This document shows positions 18,648-26,496 of a DNA stretch of 64,000 nt, piece by piece; within the stretch, counting starts at the first letter, position 1; every line of letters starts with the position of its first letter. The notes under the pieces were generated by a model. That model made no database searches and had not been told where the DNA came from. It saw nothing but the letters and a program-made list of their open reading frames with translations. The stretch comes from Sulfitobacter sp. W027 (GTDB lineage: Bacteria > Pseudomonadota > Alphaproteobacteria > Rhodobacterales > Rhodobacteraceae): positions 1,799,501 through 1,863,500 of the forward strand of contig NZ_CP083564.1 of NCBI RefSeq assembly GCF_025143985.1. Direction: 5' to 3'. The position numbers were made by a program, and so were the translations under genes.

Positions 18648-20015
18648 ATGGCTAAAACCTCCTCAAATTTTTCTTGCACCGAATGCGGCGCAAAACATTC
18701 CAAATGGTCCGGGCGCTGCGACGCCTGCGGCGCTTGGAACTCGATTGTCGAAGATAAAGGCATCTCCGCAGGCCCACCCAGTAAATCTCTGGGCGCGCGG
18801 CGCGGCTCTGCCATTGAGCTAACCGACCTTGCCACCCAAGAAACCCCGCCGCCCCGCGCGCAATCGGGCATTGCCGAATTGGACCGCGTTCTGGGTGGCG
18901 GGTTGGTGCCGGCCTCGGCGATCCTCGTGGGCGGCGATCCAGGTATCGGGAAATCGACCCTTTTGCTGCAGGCTGCCGCCCATTTCGCGAAATCGGGGCT
19001 AAAGACAATCTATGTCAGCGGCGAAGAAGCCAGCGCTCAAGTCCGCATGCGCGCGCAGCGGCTAGATTTGGCCGAAGCGCCGGTGAAACTGGCAGCAGAG
19101 ACCAACCTGCGCGATATCCTCACCACCTTGGAGGCCGAGCGCCCGCAACTGGCGATCATTGATTCCATTCAGACCATGTGGGCCGACAACGTCGAAAGCG
19201 CCCCCGGTTCCGTCAGTCAGGTTCGTGCGGCGGCGCATGAATTGACCACCTTTGCCAAACGCCGCGGTGTGGCGGTGATTCTGGTGGGTCACGTGACCAA
19301 AGAAGGCCAGATCGCGGGCCCGCGCGTGGTGGAGCATATGGTCGACACCGTGCTTTATTTCGAAGGCGAGCGCGGCCACCAGTTCCGCATTCTGCGCGCG
19401 GTGAAAAACCGTTTTGGTCCGGCGGATGAAATCGGCGTCTTTGAGATGACCGGCAGCGGGTTGGCCGAGGTTACCAACCCCTCAGCCCTGTTTCTGTCCG
19501 AGCGCGGCCAGCCTTCTCCCGGCTCTGTCGTTTTTGCGGGTATCGAAGGCACACGACCCGTTTTGGTGGAGCTTCAGGCGCTTGTTGCACCCTCGCCCCA
19601 CTCCCAAGCGCGGCGCACGGTGGTGGGCTGGGACTCGGGGCGTCTGGCAATGATCCTCGCGGTTTTAGAGGCACGCTGCGGCATTCCCTTTGCCGGGCTT
19701 GACGTCTATCTCAACGTCGCGGGCGGCATGAAAATTTCAGAGCCTGCCGCCGATTTGGCCGTCGCCGCCGCGATCCTTTCCGCTCGCGAAGATGTTGCAT
19801 TACCTGCCGAAACCGTTGTTTTCGGGGAAATCAGCCTTTCCGGTGCGCTGCGACCCGCCAGCCAGACGGAAAACAGGTTGAAAGAGGCGCAAAAACTTGG
19901 TTTTACGAGCGCTATTGCACCGCGCGGCGGGAAAGCCGTGGGTGCGACCGGAATTGCGCTGAATACAATGAGCGATCTGACCGGATTTGTTGGCGAAATT
20001 TTCGGGGCGGGCTGA
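18648..20015 (+). CDS. radA: DNA repair protein RadA
   Basis: This 455-residue RecA-like ATPase promotes branch migration in recombinational repair. It has a C4 zinc finger (C10, C13, C24, C27), Walker A GGDPGIGK at 95-102, the RadA-specific KNRFG motif in VKNRFGPADEIGVFEM, and a C-terminal Lon-like domain without need of protease residues. Length and domain order are standard. cvpA follows after 29 bases and is probably in the same transcript. Confidence 0.96.
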   Translation: MAKTSSNFSCTECGAKHSKWSGRCDACGAWNSIVEDKGISAGPPSKSLGARRGSAIELTDLATQETPPPRAQSGIAELDRVLGGGLVPASAILVGGDPGIGKSTLLLQAAAHFAKSGLKTIYVSGEEASAQVRMRAQRLDLAEAPVKLAAETNLRDILTTLEAERPQLAIIDSIQTMWADNVESAPGSVSQVRAAAHELTTFAKRRGVAVILVGHVTKEGQIAGPRVVEHMVDTVLYFEGERGHQFRILRAVKNRFGPADEIGVFEMTGSGLAEVTNPSALFLSERGQPSPGSVVFAGIEGTRPVLVELQALVAPSPHSQARRTVVGWDSGRLAMILAVLEARCGIPFAGLDVYLNVAGGMKISEPAADLAVAAAILSAREDVALPAETVVFGEISLSGALRPASQTENRLKEAQKLGFTSAIAPRGGKAVGATGIALNTMSDLTGFVGEIFGAG

Positions 20016-20044
20016 TCCCCCCTTAGACGAGGGCGAGAACGCGC

Positions 20045-20599
20045 ATGGACGGTTTTACCATTATTGACGGGGTGGTTGCGGTGGTCATCGTGCTATCGGC
20101 ACTGCTGGCCTATGGCCGCGGGCTGGTGCGCGAGCTGATGGCGATTGTTGGCTGGATTGCAGCTGCAGTGTTGGCCTTCCTCTTTGCACCGCAGGTTGAG
20201 CCGCTGGTGCGCGAATTGCCCTACGTCGGTGAGTTCCTTGCCGATAGCTGTGAGCTGTCGGTCATCGGTGCCTTTGCGCTGGTCTTTGCGGCGGCCTTGA
20301 TCGTTGTGTCGCTCTTCACGCCGCTATTCTCTTCTTTGGTGCACCGGTCGATTCTTGGTGGGATCGATCAGGGGCTTGGCTTTGTCTTCGGCGTGGTCCG
20401 GGGTGTGCTGCTCGTGGCGATTGCCTTCTTCGTCTACGACACGGTCATCACCGGAGAGCGCACAACGATGGTTGAAAACAGCCGCTCCGCCGCCGTTTTC
20501 TCGCGCTTTACCGGCCAGATCGAAGAGAAAGACCCACAAGAGGCGCTTGGTTGGATTACCAACCGTTACGAGGCGCTGGTTGGGAAATGTAGCGCGTAA
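20045..20599 (+). CDS. cvpA: CvpA family membrane protein
   Basis: This 184-residue protein has about four membrane helices and the N-terminal pattern of CvpA (IDGVVAVVIVLSALLAYGRGLVRELM). CvpA was named for colicin V production and is often found upstream of purF, as here; its biochemical role is unsettled. A strong bidirectional terminator follows, so purF probably has its own promoter rather than depending on this gene. Confidence 0.9.
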   Translation: MDGFTIIDGVVAVVIVLSALLAYGRGLVRELMAIVGWIAAAVLAFLFAPQVEPLVRELPYVGEFLADSCELSVIGAFALVFAAALIVVSLFTPLFSSLVHRSILGGIDQGLGFVFGVVRGVLLVAIAFFVYDTVITGERTTMVENSRSAAVFSRFTGQIEEKDPQEALGWITNRYEALVGKCSA

Positions 20600-20630
20600 A
20601 GCCTTCACAATCTCTTCACACAATCGTTTT

Positions 20631-20664
20631 AAACAGGCGGCCAAAGCTTAGGGCCGCCTGTTTT
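20631..20664 (+). terminator. Intrinsic terminator after cvpA
   Basis: AAACAGGCGGCC (20631-20642) pairs perfectly with GGCCGCCTGTTT, followed by a T run; the A run on the other side makes it active on either strand in principle. Confidence 0.9.
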
Positions 20665-20778
20665 GCATCTGGGATATGGTCGGCAGTGGCTGCGGGGTCC
20701 TGATGGCCACCACTGCCCATCTGCCGATCGAGCGCATCGCTTTATCGCGCCCAGTGCCGCTTGCGGGCGACATGCGGG

Positions 20779-20807
20779 GTGACAGTCGGGTGCGAAGCCC
20801 CTACATA
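20779..20807 (+). promoter_or_regulatory. Candidate purF promoter
   Basis: GTGACA (20779-20784) and TACATA (20802-20807) lie 17 bases apart, giving a leader of about 40 bases to the purF ATG. The -10 match is weak. I see no PurR-like palindrome beside it. Confidence 0.35.
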
Positions 20808-20853
20808 GACAGCGACCTCACCCGGATTCGGAGTTGCCCCGTTGTCCAAGCTC

Positions 20854-22338
20854 ATGCCACCCGCCCATCCTTTTGACACATCCTATCTGCGCGACAGCGG
20901 AGATGAAGACAAACTGAAGGAGGAATGCGGCGTTTTCGGCGTTGTTGGCGTTGCTGATGCCGCCACGTTTGTGGCCCTTGGCCTCCACGCCCTCCAGCAC
21001 CGCGGACAAGAGGCTGGCGGCATCGTCAGCTATGATCCCGAAGCTGGTTTCCAATCTGCCCGACGCTTTGGCTATGTCCGCGATAACTTCACCTCGCAGG
21101 ACATCATGCAAACTCTGCCCGGCGAATTATCGATCGGTCATGTCCGCTACTCCACCTCTGGCAACAAAGGCCCGACCGCGATCCGCGACGTGCAGCCCTT
21201 CTTTGGCGAATTTGCCATGGGCGGCGCCGCGATTGCGCACAATGGCAATATCACGAATGCTAATGCGCTGCGCCGTGAGTTGATCGAGCGCGGCTCGATC
21301 TTTCAGTCGTCCTCGGACAGTGAGTGCATCATTCACCTGATGGCACGCTCCCTGCAGCAAAACATCCCCGAACGGATGGAAGATGCCCTGCGCCGGGTCG
21401 AAGGTGCCTTTTCAGTCGTGGCGATGACCCGCACCAAGCTGATCGGTGTGCGCGACCCGCTGGGCGTGCGTCCGCTGGTTCTGGGCCGTGTCGGCGATGG
21501 CTGGGCGCTCAGCTCTGAGACCTGCGCGCTCGACATTATCGGTGCCGAATTCGTGCGCGAGATTGCACCGGGCGAAATGGTGGTCATCACCGAAAAAGGG
21601 GTCGAAAGCCATTTCCCTTTCCGCCGCGTGCCATCGCGCTTCTGCATCTTTGAGCATGTCTATTTCAGCCGCCCTGATAGTATCCTCGGCGGTCGCTCGG
21701 TCTATGAAACGCGCGAGAATATTGGCCGTGAACTGGCCAAGGAAAGCCCCGTCGACGCCGATCTCGTCTGCCCTGTGCCCGACAGCGGCACCCCGGCGGC
21801 GATCGGGTTCAGCCTCGAGTCCGGCATTCCGTATGCGATGGGGATCATCCGCAACCAATATATGGGCCGGACCTTCATTGAGCCGACCGAGCAAATCCGC
21901 AACATGGGTGTGCGCCTCAAGCTCAACGTCAACCGGGCGCTGATCAAGGGCAAGCGGGTGATTTTGGTCGACGACTCGGTGGTGCGCGGCACGACCTCGC
22001 GCAAGATCAAAGAGATGATTCTGGATGCCGGGGCCAAGGAAGTGCATTTCCGCATCGCCTCCCCGCCCACGGCTTGGCCTTGTTTCTACGGTGTCGACAC
22101 TCCGCAGCGCGAAAAGCTGCTGGCGGCTACCATGTCGGAAGATGAGATGCGCGATCACCTCCAAGTCGATAGCCTCAAGTTCATCTCGCTTGACGGTCTT
22201 TACCGTGCGGTGGGCGAAGCTGAAGGCCGCAAGGCCGAATGCCCGCAGTATTGCGACGCCTGTTTCTCGGGCGATTATCCGGTGACACCCGCCGATCAGG
22301 TGAAAGAGGGGTTCCAGATGAAGCCTGCCGCCGAATAG
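20854..22338 (+). CDS. purF: Amidophosphoribosyltransferase
   Basis: This 494-residue enzyme makes phosphoribosylamine from PRPP and glutamine, the first committed purine step. The catalytic cysteine is C25 in EECGVFGV, so 24 residues form a propeptide to be removed, as in the Bacillus type. Fe-S cluster cysteines are present (RFCIFEH, AWPCFYG, and CPQYCDACF near the end), and the PRPP motif is VILVDDSVVRGTTS. ATG at 20854 is preferred over an in-frame TTG four codons earlier. A terminator 26 bases after the stop ends the transcript. Confidence 0.96.
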   Translation: MPPAHPFDTSYLRDSGDEDKLKEECGVFGVVGVADAATFVALGLHALQHRGQEAGGIVSYDPEAGFQSARRFGYVRDNFTSQDIMQTLPGELSIGHVRYSTSGNKGPTAIRDVQPFFGEFAMGGAAIAHNGNITNANALRRELIERGSIFQSSSDSECIIHLMARSLQQNIPERMEDALRRVEGAFSVVAMTRTKLIGVRDPLGVRPLVLGRVGDGWALSSETCALDIIGAEFVREIAPGEMVVITEKGVESHFPFRRVPSRFCIFEHVYFSRPDSILGGRSVYETRENIGRELAKESPVDADLVCPVPDSGTPAAIGFSLESGIPYAMGIIRNQYMGRTFIEPTEQIRNMGVRLKLNVNRALIKGKRVILVDDSVVRGTTSRKIKEMILDAGAKEVHFRIASPPTAWPCFYGVDTPQREKLLAATMSEDEMRDHLQVDSLKFISLDGLYRAVGEAEGRKAECPQYCDACFSGDYPVTPADQVKEGFQMKPAAE

Positions 22339-22363
22339 GCCTGCGCTTGACCATGTTCAAAAC

Positions 22364-22397
22364 AAAGGCCGCGTCCGAAACTCCGGACGCGGCCTTT
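22364..22397 (+). terminator. Intrinsic terminator after purF
   Basis: GGCCGCGTCCG (22367-22377) pairs with CGGACGCGGCC (22384-22394), flanked by AAA and TTT, then ATCTTTT. It also faces the convergent small membrane-protein gene and may serve both. Confidence 0.9.
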
Positions 22398-22420
22398 ATC
22401 TTTTGCTATTAAGCGGTTGT

Positions 22421-22690
22421 TTAATTCTGCGCCGCAGGTTCTGCCGCGTCATTTGCGCTTTCGGTTGCATCATCCACTGCGTCGCTGATCGCCTCACCTG
22501 CAGCATCCACCGTGTCGGTGATCGCATCGGCAGCTTCTTCAGCGGCTTGGGTCGCATCCTCAGCCAGCGCGGGCGCATTGATCGCGTCAGAAGCCTCAAT
22601 CGCCACTTCTTGCGGCCCTTTGCCAGTGAAAAGCATATAGCCTGCCAGCGCAATCAGCGCCGCTACGACCAACCAGACCAGATTCTTCAT
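22421..22690 (-). CDS. Small acidic membrane-anchored protein
   Basis: This 89-residue protein has one N-terminal hydrophobic helix (about 2-21, LVWLVVAALIALAGYMLF) followed by a low-complexity tail rich in Ala, Asp and Glu with heptad-like TDTVDAAGEAISDAVDD repeats. An RBS (AGGGGA) lies 6 bases before ATG at 22690, which supports a real gene. I do not recognise a family. The tail resembles the Ala/Glu-rich region of the OmpA-type protein encoded 1 kb away (25475-23550), so the two may be related in origin or act in the same envelope space. Confidence 0.7.
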   Translation of the reverse strand: MKNLVWLVVAALIALAGYMLFTGKGPQEVAIEASDAINAPALAEDATQAAEEAADAITDTVDAAGEAISDAVDDATESANDAAEPAAQN

Positions 22691-22889
22691 TCTATTCCCC
22701 TTAATCTACGCCCCGCGAAGTCAAAGATTACCCGCGTGGCCGCATACCCGTCAATTGCGTCACAATTGCTGCGGATCAAGGGGAAATCGGTGCAAACCCC
22801 ACTTATAGCGCAATTTTGCGGCTTGAAGATGCCCCCCTCCGGGTTTACCTTGCATTCTCGGAATAGGTAACAATCAAAGGACCATCACC

Positions 22890-23438
22890 ATCGCTCGCAG
22901 ACCTCATAACGCGCCGCCCCAACGTGACACCGGCCCGCGCGTCAACGACAAGATCCGCTCCACTGAAATCCGCCTGATCGGTGCGGACGGCGAAAACGTC
23001 GGCGTTGTGACGCCTCAGCGTGCCATGGAAATGGCCGATGAAGCCGGCCTCGACCTTGTCGAGATTTCGCCCAATGCCAAGCCGCCCGTGTGTAAGATCA
23101 TGGATTTCGGCAAGTTCAAATATGAACAGCAAAAGCGCGAGAGCGAAGCCCGCAAGAAACAGAAGATCATCGAGATCAAAGAGGTCAAGTTCCGTCCCAA
23201 CACGGATACGAACGACTACGATGTGAAGATGCGTAACGTCTTTAAGTTTCTCGAAGGTGGCGACAAGGTGAAGGTGACCCTACGGTTCCGTGGCCGTGAA
23301 ATGGCGCACCAGAACCTTGGTCGTGAGCTTTTGGAGCGCGTTGCTGCAGATACCAAAGACATTGGCCGGGTTGAGAACTTCCCCAAGATGGAAGGCCGCC
23401 AGATGGTCATGGTGATCGGGCCCCTGCCCAACAAGTGA
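22890..23438 (+). CDS. infC: Translation initiation factor IF-3, AUC start codon
   Basis: IF-3 binds the 30S subunit and checks start-codon pairing. From ATC at 22890 the frame reads [20 protein letters not shown], the usual N-terminus of alphaproteobacterial IF-3, and gives 182 residues, the normal length; the first in-frame ATG (23007) would remove 39 conserved residues. AAAGGA at 22876-22881 lies 8 bases before ATC. Rare AUU/AUC starts on infC allow IF-3 to repress its own translation, as shown in E. coli. Domain order is IF3-N then IF3-C with the [10 protein letters not shown] block. A terminator follows. Confidence 0.95.
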   Translation: MARRPHNAPPQRDTGPRVNDKIRSTEIRLIGADGENVGVVTPQRAMEMADEAGLDLVEISPNAKPPVCKIMDFGKFKYEQQKRESEARKKQKIIEIKEVKFRPNTDTNDYDVKMRNVFKFLEGGDKVKVTLRFRGREMAHQNLGRELLERVAADTKDIGRVENFPKMEGRQMVMVIGPLPNK

Positions 23439-23497
23439 TCTAAACTGTCTCGGGCTTGCTTAGCGGGCTTGATGAACGGTTTTCTCGTCTCCAACGT

Positions 23498-23529
23498 AAA
23501 ACGCCCCCGGATCGCTCCGGGGGCGTTTT
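23498..23529 (+). terminator. Bidirectional intrinsic terminator between infC and the OmpA-type gene
   Basis: AAAACGCCCCCGGA (23498-23511) pairs perfectly with TCCGGGGGCGTTTT (23516-23529) around a TCGC loop. A and T runs on both sides suit both convergent genes. Confidence 0.92.
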
Positions 23530-23549
23530 CTATTTTAAGTTAGGTCTGC

Positions 23550-25475
23550 TTAGCGCAGCAGACCAGAGATGTTGCGTACAACAGCGCGGCGGTTGGCAGG
23601 CTCTGCCGCTGTTGTCGGCACGCGTAGCTGGCTTTCACCGTAGCCTTGTGTGATCAGGTTGGCTGGCGGTACGTCAAAGTACTCGGTCAGCGCCAGTGCA
23701 ACGGTTTCCGCACGACGGTCAGACAGAGCGAGATTGTAGCTCGCATCGCCAACGGCGTCGGTATGGCCCTCAACTAGGATCACAGTGCGCGGGTCTTTCT
23801 CGATCATGTCACGCAGTGTGGTGCCGATATTTGCAAGCGCGCGGGCTTGCTCAGGCTGGATCGCGGCGGAACCTGTGGGGAAGCGTACGGCATCCAATTC
23901 CAGTTCGGGCGCAAGCGAACGCACCTCACGGATTTCGCGAACCTGACGGAGCGAGAATGTCCGGCCTTGGTCGTTGCGCAACTCAGCCTGCAGTGCTTGA
24001 CGCAGCGCGGCTTCGTCCTGTGTGCTCACACGTTGGGCTTGCTGTGTTTCCTGGACCTGCGGCAGGTCGTTCACGATAACCTCGCGCTCTTCCACGAGGT
24101 CATCGACCAGCACATACTCGCGGCCCTGCGCATCAAAGTTGGTGCGGCGCAGAACGGTACCATCGCGCGACCGGATGGTTTCGATCCGGCTGCCATCGCT
24201 TTTGGTCACAATGGTACGTGTCGAGCCGTCGTCGAAGGTCTGAGTTTGCACTTGGTCGCCAGGGCGGCGGATCAATGCATTATCGTCCTTCAGGACGCGC
24301 AGTTCACCTGAGTCGTCCTGTACAACCACGCGGTCGCCCGAGCGGCTTACGATTTTCTCGCCATTGTTCAGCACCGAACCGACGGCTACGGCGCCAAGAC
24401 CGAGCAGCAGTGCTTTTTCAAAGTCAGACAGACCACCGTCGTCGTCATTCGACGCAGCAGCTTCGGCATCACCGGCTGCTGTAACTTTGGTGTCGAAGTC
24501 TTCGTCCGAGCTACGGACATCTTGTTCAGTTACTTCTTCGGTCACAACTTCGGCATCCGAGTCGCTTTCAGCAGCAGCGGCAGCGGCTGCAGCAGCGGCT
24601 TCGCGTTCCGCGCGGCGCTCGGCGCGGCGTTCTTCACGACGCTCGGCCTGACGGGCCGCACGGCGTTCATCACGTTCACGGATTTGCTCTTCGGTCAGAC
24701 CAGCATCGGCTTCTGCGCCAACCGCTTCGCCGCTTGTTTCGGCTTCGGTTTCGGCAGAACCAGCTGTGGTCTCAGTGTCGGTGGTTGTATCTGTCTCTGA
24801 TCCGGTAGCTACATCAGCAGGCGCGGATTCTGTCGCAGATTTGACTTCCGACTCTTCAACGGCTTCAGCCTCAGCTTCGGTTTCGGCGGTCTCGGCCTCT
24901 ACCTCAGTTTCTGACGACATCTCTGTCTCGGCTTCAGCTTCGGTCTCAGCAGACATTTCTGTCTCAGCTTCAACTTCAGCTTCGGTCTCTGCTTCAGTTG
25001 TTACCTCAGCTTCGGCCTCATTTGCTTCGGCTTCTACGGCTGCTTCAGCTTCGGCAGCTGTGGACTCAGCTTCTTCTGCGGCGGCATCCGCTTCGGCCTC
25101 TGCCGCTTCTGCAGCCTGCTCAGCCTGATCTTCGGCACCTTCAACAGCGTCGGCAACGGCGTCGCCTGTTGCTTCAACGGCGTCAGTGGCTTGATCCACA
25201 ACCGAACCGCCTTCCGCTTCAGCTTCAGCTTCAGCTTCACCTTCAGCTTCTACTTCCGCACTCGCATCTGCTTCCGCATCGGCGCTCAGCCCGGCAATCA
25301 CGCGCAGTTCTTCGGCATTTTCTACCGTCTGATCATCAAATGCGCAGGGAAACTCTGTCGCTTCGCCTACGGGGCCGCATTCAGCCAGATTTTGATCCTG
25401 TGCAAAGGCACCATGGGGGAAAGCCAATGCAAGGCTAAGACCCAGCGAAGTCGTCGATCTCAGTAGGTTTTTCAT
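23550..25475 (-). CDS. OmpA-family outer-membrane/peptidoglycan-binding protein with long Glu/Ala-rich region
   Basis: The 641-residue precursor has a signal peptide (about 1-26, ending GAFA), a low-complexity stretch of about 200 residues rich in Glu and Ala (about 65-270), an Arg/Glu-rich helix (ERDERRAARQAERRE), a short hydrophobic turn (ALLLGLGAVAVGSV), and a C-terminal OmpA domain with VEGHTDAVGDASYNLALSDRRA that should bind peptidoglycan. ATG at 25475 is chosen since GAGGAC lies 6 bases before it; a GTG two codons earlier is too close to that site. The acidic spacer could span the periplasm or bind cations. It is a single-gene transcript. Confidence 0.85.
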   Translation of the reverse strand: MKNLLRSTTSLGLSLALAFPHGAFAQDQNLAECGPVGEATEFPCAFDDQTVENAEELRVIAGLSADAEADASAEVEAEGEAEAEAEAEGGSVVDQATDAVEATGDAVADAVEGAEDQAEQAAEAAEAEADAAAEEAESTAAEAEAAVEAEANEAEAEVTTEAETEAEVEAETEMSAETEAEAETEMSSETEVEAETAETEAEAEAVEESEVKSATESAPADVATGSETDTTTDTETTAGSAETEAETSGEAVGAEADAGLTEEQIRERDERRAARQAERREERRAERRAEREAAAAAAAAAAESDSDAEVVTEEVTEQDVRSSDEDFDTKVTAAGDAEAAASNDDDGGLSDFEKALLLGLGAVAVGSVLNNGEKIVSRSGDRVVVQDDSGELRVLKDDNALIRRPGDQVQTQTFDDGSTRTIVTKSDGSRIETIRSRDGTVLRRTNFDAQGREYVLVDDLVEEREVIVNDLPQVQETQQAQRVSTQDEAALRQALQAELRNDQGRTFSLRQVREIREVRSLAPELELDAVRFPTGSAAIQPEQARALANIGTTLRDMIEKDPRTVILVEGHTDAVGDASYNLALSDRRAETVALALTEYFDVPPANLITQGYGESQLRVPTTAAEPANRRAVVRNISGLLR

Positions 25476-25577
25476 GTTCACGTCCTCATTATTGCGGGAA
25501 CGCCGTTCGGGCAGCGCTTGTCACCTAACGCATAATGTGGGCTCTGGTTCCGCTATCCAATATCAATACCTTAGCCC

Positions 25578-25610
25578 ATAAAAATACCGCGCCCCCGGCA
25601 GGGGACGCGG
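25578..25610 (-). terminator. Intrinsic terminator after coxM
   Basis: Read on the minus strand, CCGCG-T-CCCC pairs with GGGG-G-CGCGG (25587-25610), followed by TATTTTTAT. It ends the molybdenum hydroxylase operon. Confidence 0.75.
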
Positions 25611-25637
25611 CACAGGTTTAAGGCTTGTTATCGGCTA

Positions 25638-26426
25638 TCAGGCGATTGCTTGCACCGCCCGGCGCGTCATGACTGCGCAGAGATGCGCGCGGTAAGCGCC
25701 ACTGCCATGCAGATCGCTGATCATACCGCCACCATCAAGGGCCAGCCCCTCAAGCGCGCTTGGCTCAAAGCGGGACGACAGCGCTTCTTCGGCCTCCGTC
25801 CAGCGGAAGACCCCTTCATTGGACGCACCCGTGATTGCCATACGCACCCCGTCGCTGAACCGCGCGACATAGGCCGCGACGAGCGGAAAGCGTGAGGCGG
25901 GTTGGATGAACTTCTCGTAATGCGCGGCCTGCGGAATGGGAAAGCGCACGCCGGTCACGATCTCTCCTTCTTCCAGCGCGGTGGTGAACATCCCTTGGAA
26001 GTAATCATCCGCCGCAATCTCCCGCCGATCGGTCTCAATCGTCGCGCCGCTGGCCAAGGCACCCGCCGGATAGCAGGCGGAAGGATCGTTGTTCGCCAGT
26101 GATCCCCCGATCGTGCCTCGGTTGCGCACCGCCGGGTCACCAATCCGCGCGGCGAGGCTGGCGAGCGCCGGATAGCTCTCTGCCGCGTCGCGCATCACAG
26201 TGGCATGGGTCGTCCCACCCCCGATCCAAAGCGCGCCGTCACGCATTTCGACGCCCTTAAGGCCTTCGATACCCGTCAAGGACACCAGAACCGACGGCAT
26301 CGCCAGCCGCGCCTTGAGCGTGGGGATCAGCGTCTGCCCACCGCTGAGCGGTTGCGCGTCCTCCCGGCCCAAAGCCTTGACCGCATCCGCCACGCTGGCC
26401 GGGCGTTCTATCTCAAAATCATACAT
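25638..26426 (-). CDS. coxM: Molybdenum hydroxylase FAD-binding subunit (CoxM-like)
   Basis: This 262-residue subunit carries FAD and passes electrons from the iron-sulfur subunit to the acceptor. It shows SGGQTLIPTLKARL near residue 28 (first FAD contact) and GDPAVRNRGTIGGSLANNDPS (second FAD contact), as in the CO dehydrogenase/xanthine dehydrogenase medium subunit. It is the last gene of a minus-strand operon, 70 bases after the large-subunit gene. The substrate follows that of the large subunit. Confidence 0.92.
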   Translation of the reverse strand: MYDFEIERPASVADAVKALGREDAQPLSGGQTLIPTLKARLAMPSVLVSLTGIEGLKGVEMRDGALWIGGGTTHATVMRDAAESYPALASLAARIGDPAVRNRGTIGGSLANNDPSACYPAGALASGATIETDRREIAADDYFQGMFTTALEEGEIVTGVRFPIPQAAHYEKFIQPASRFPLVAAYVARFSDGVRMAITGASNEGVFRWTEAEEALSSRFEPSALEGLALDGGGMISDLHGSGAYRAHLCAVMTRRAVQAIA

Positions 26427-26496
26427 CTTTCATCCTTCCCAGAGGCCGCCAAGCGTCGCCTCTTTTCTTAATCCAATCTTCAGCTGGCCGAGGCGC

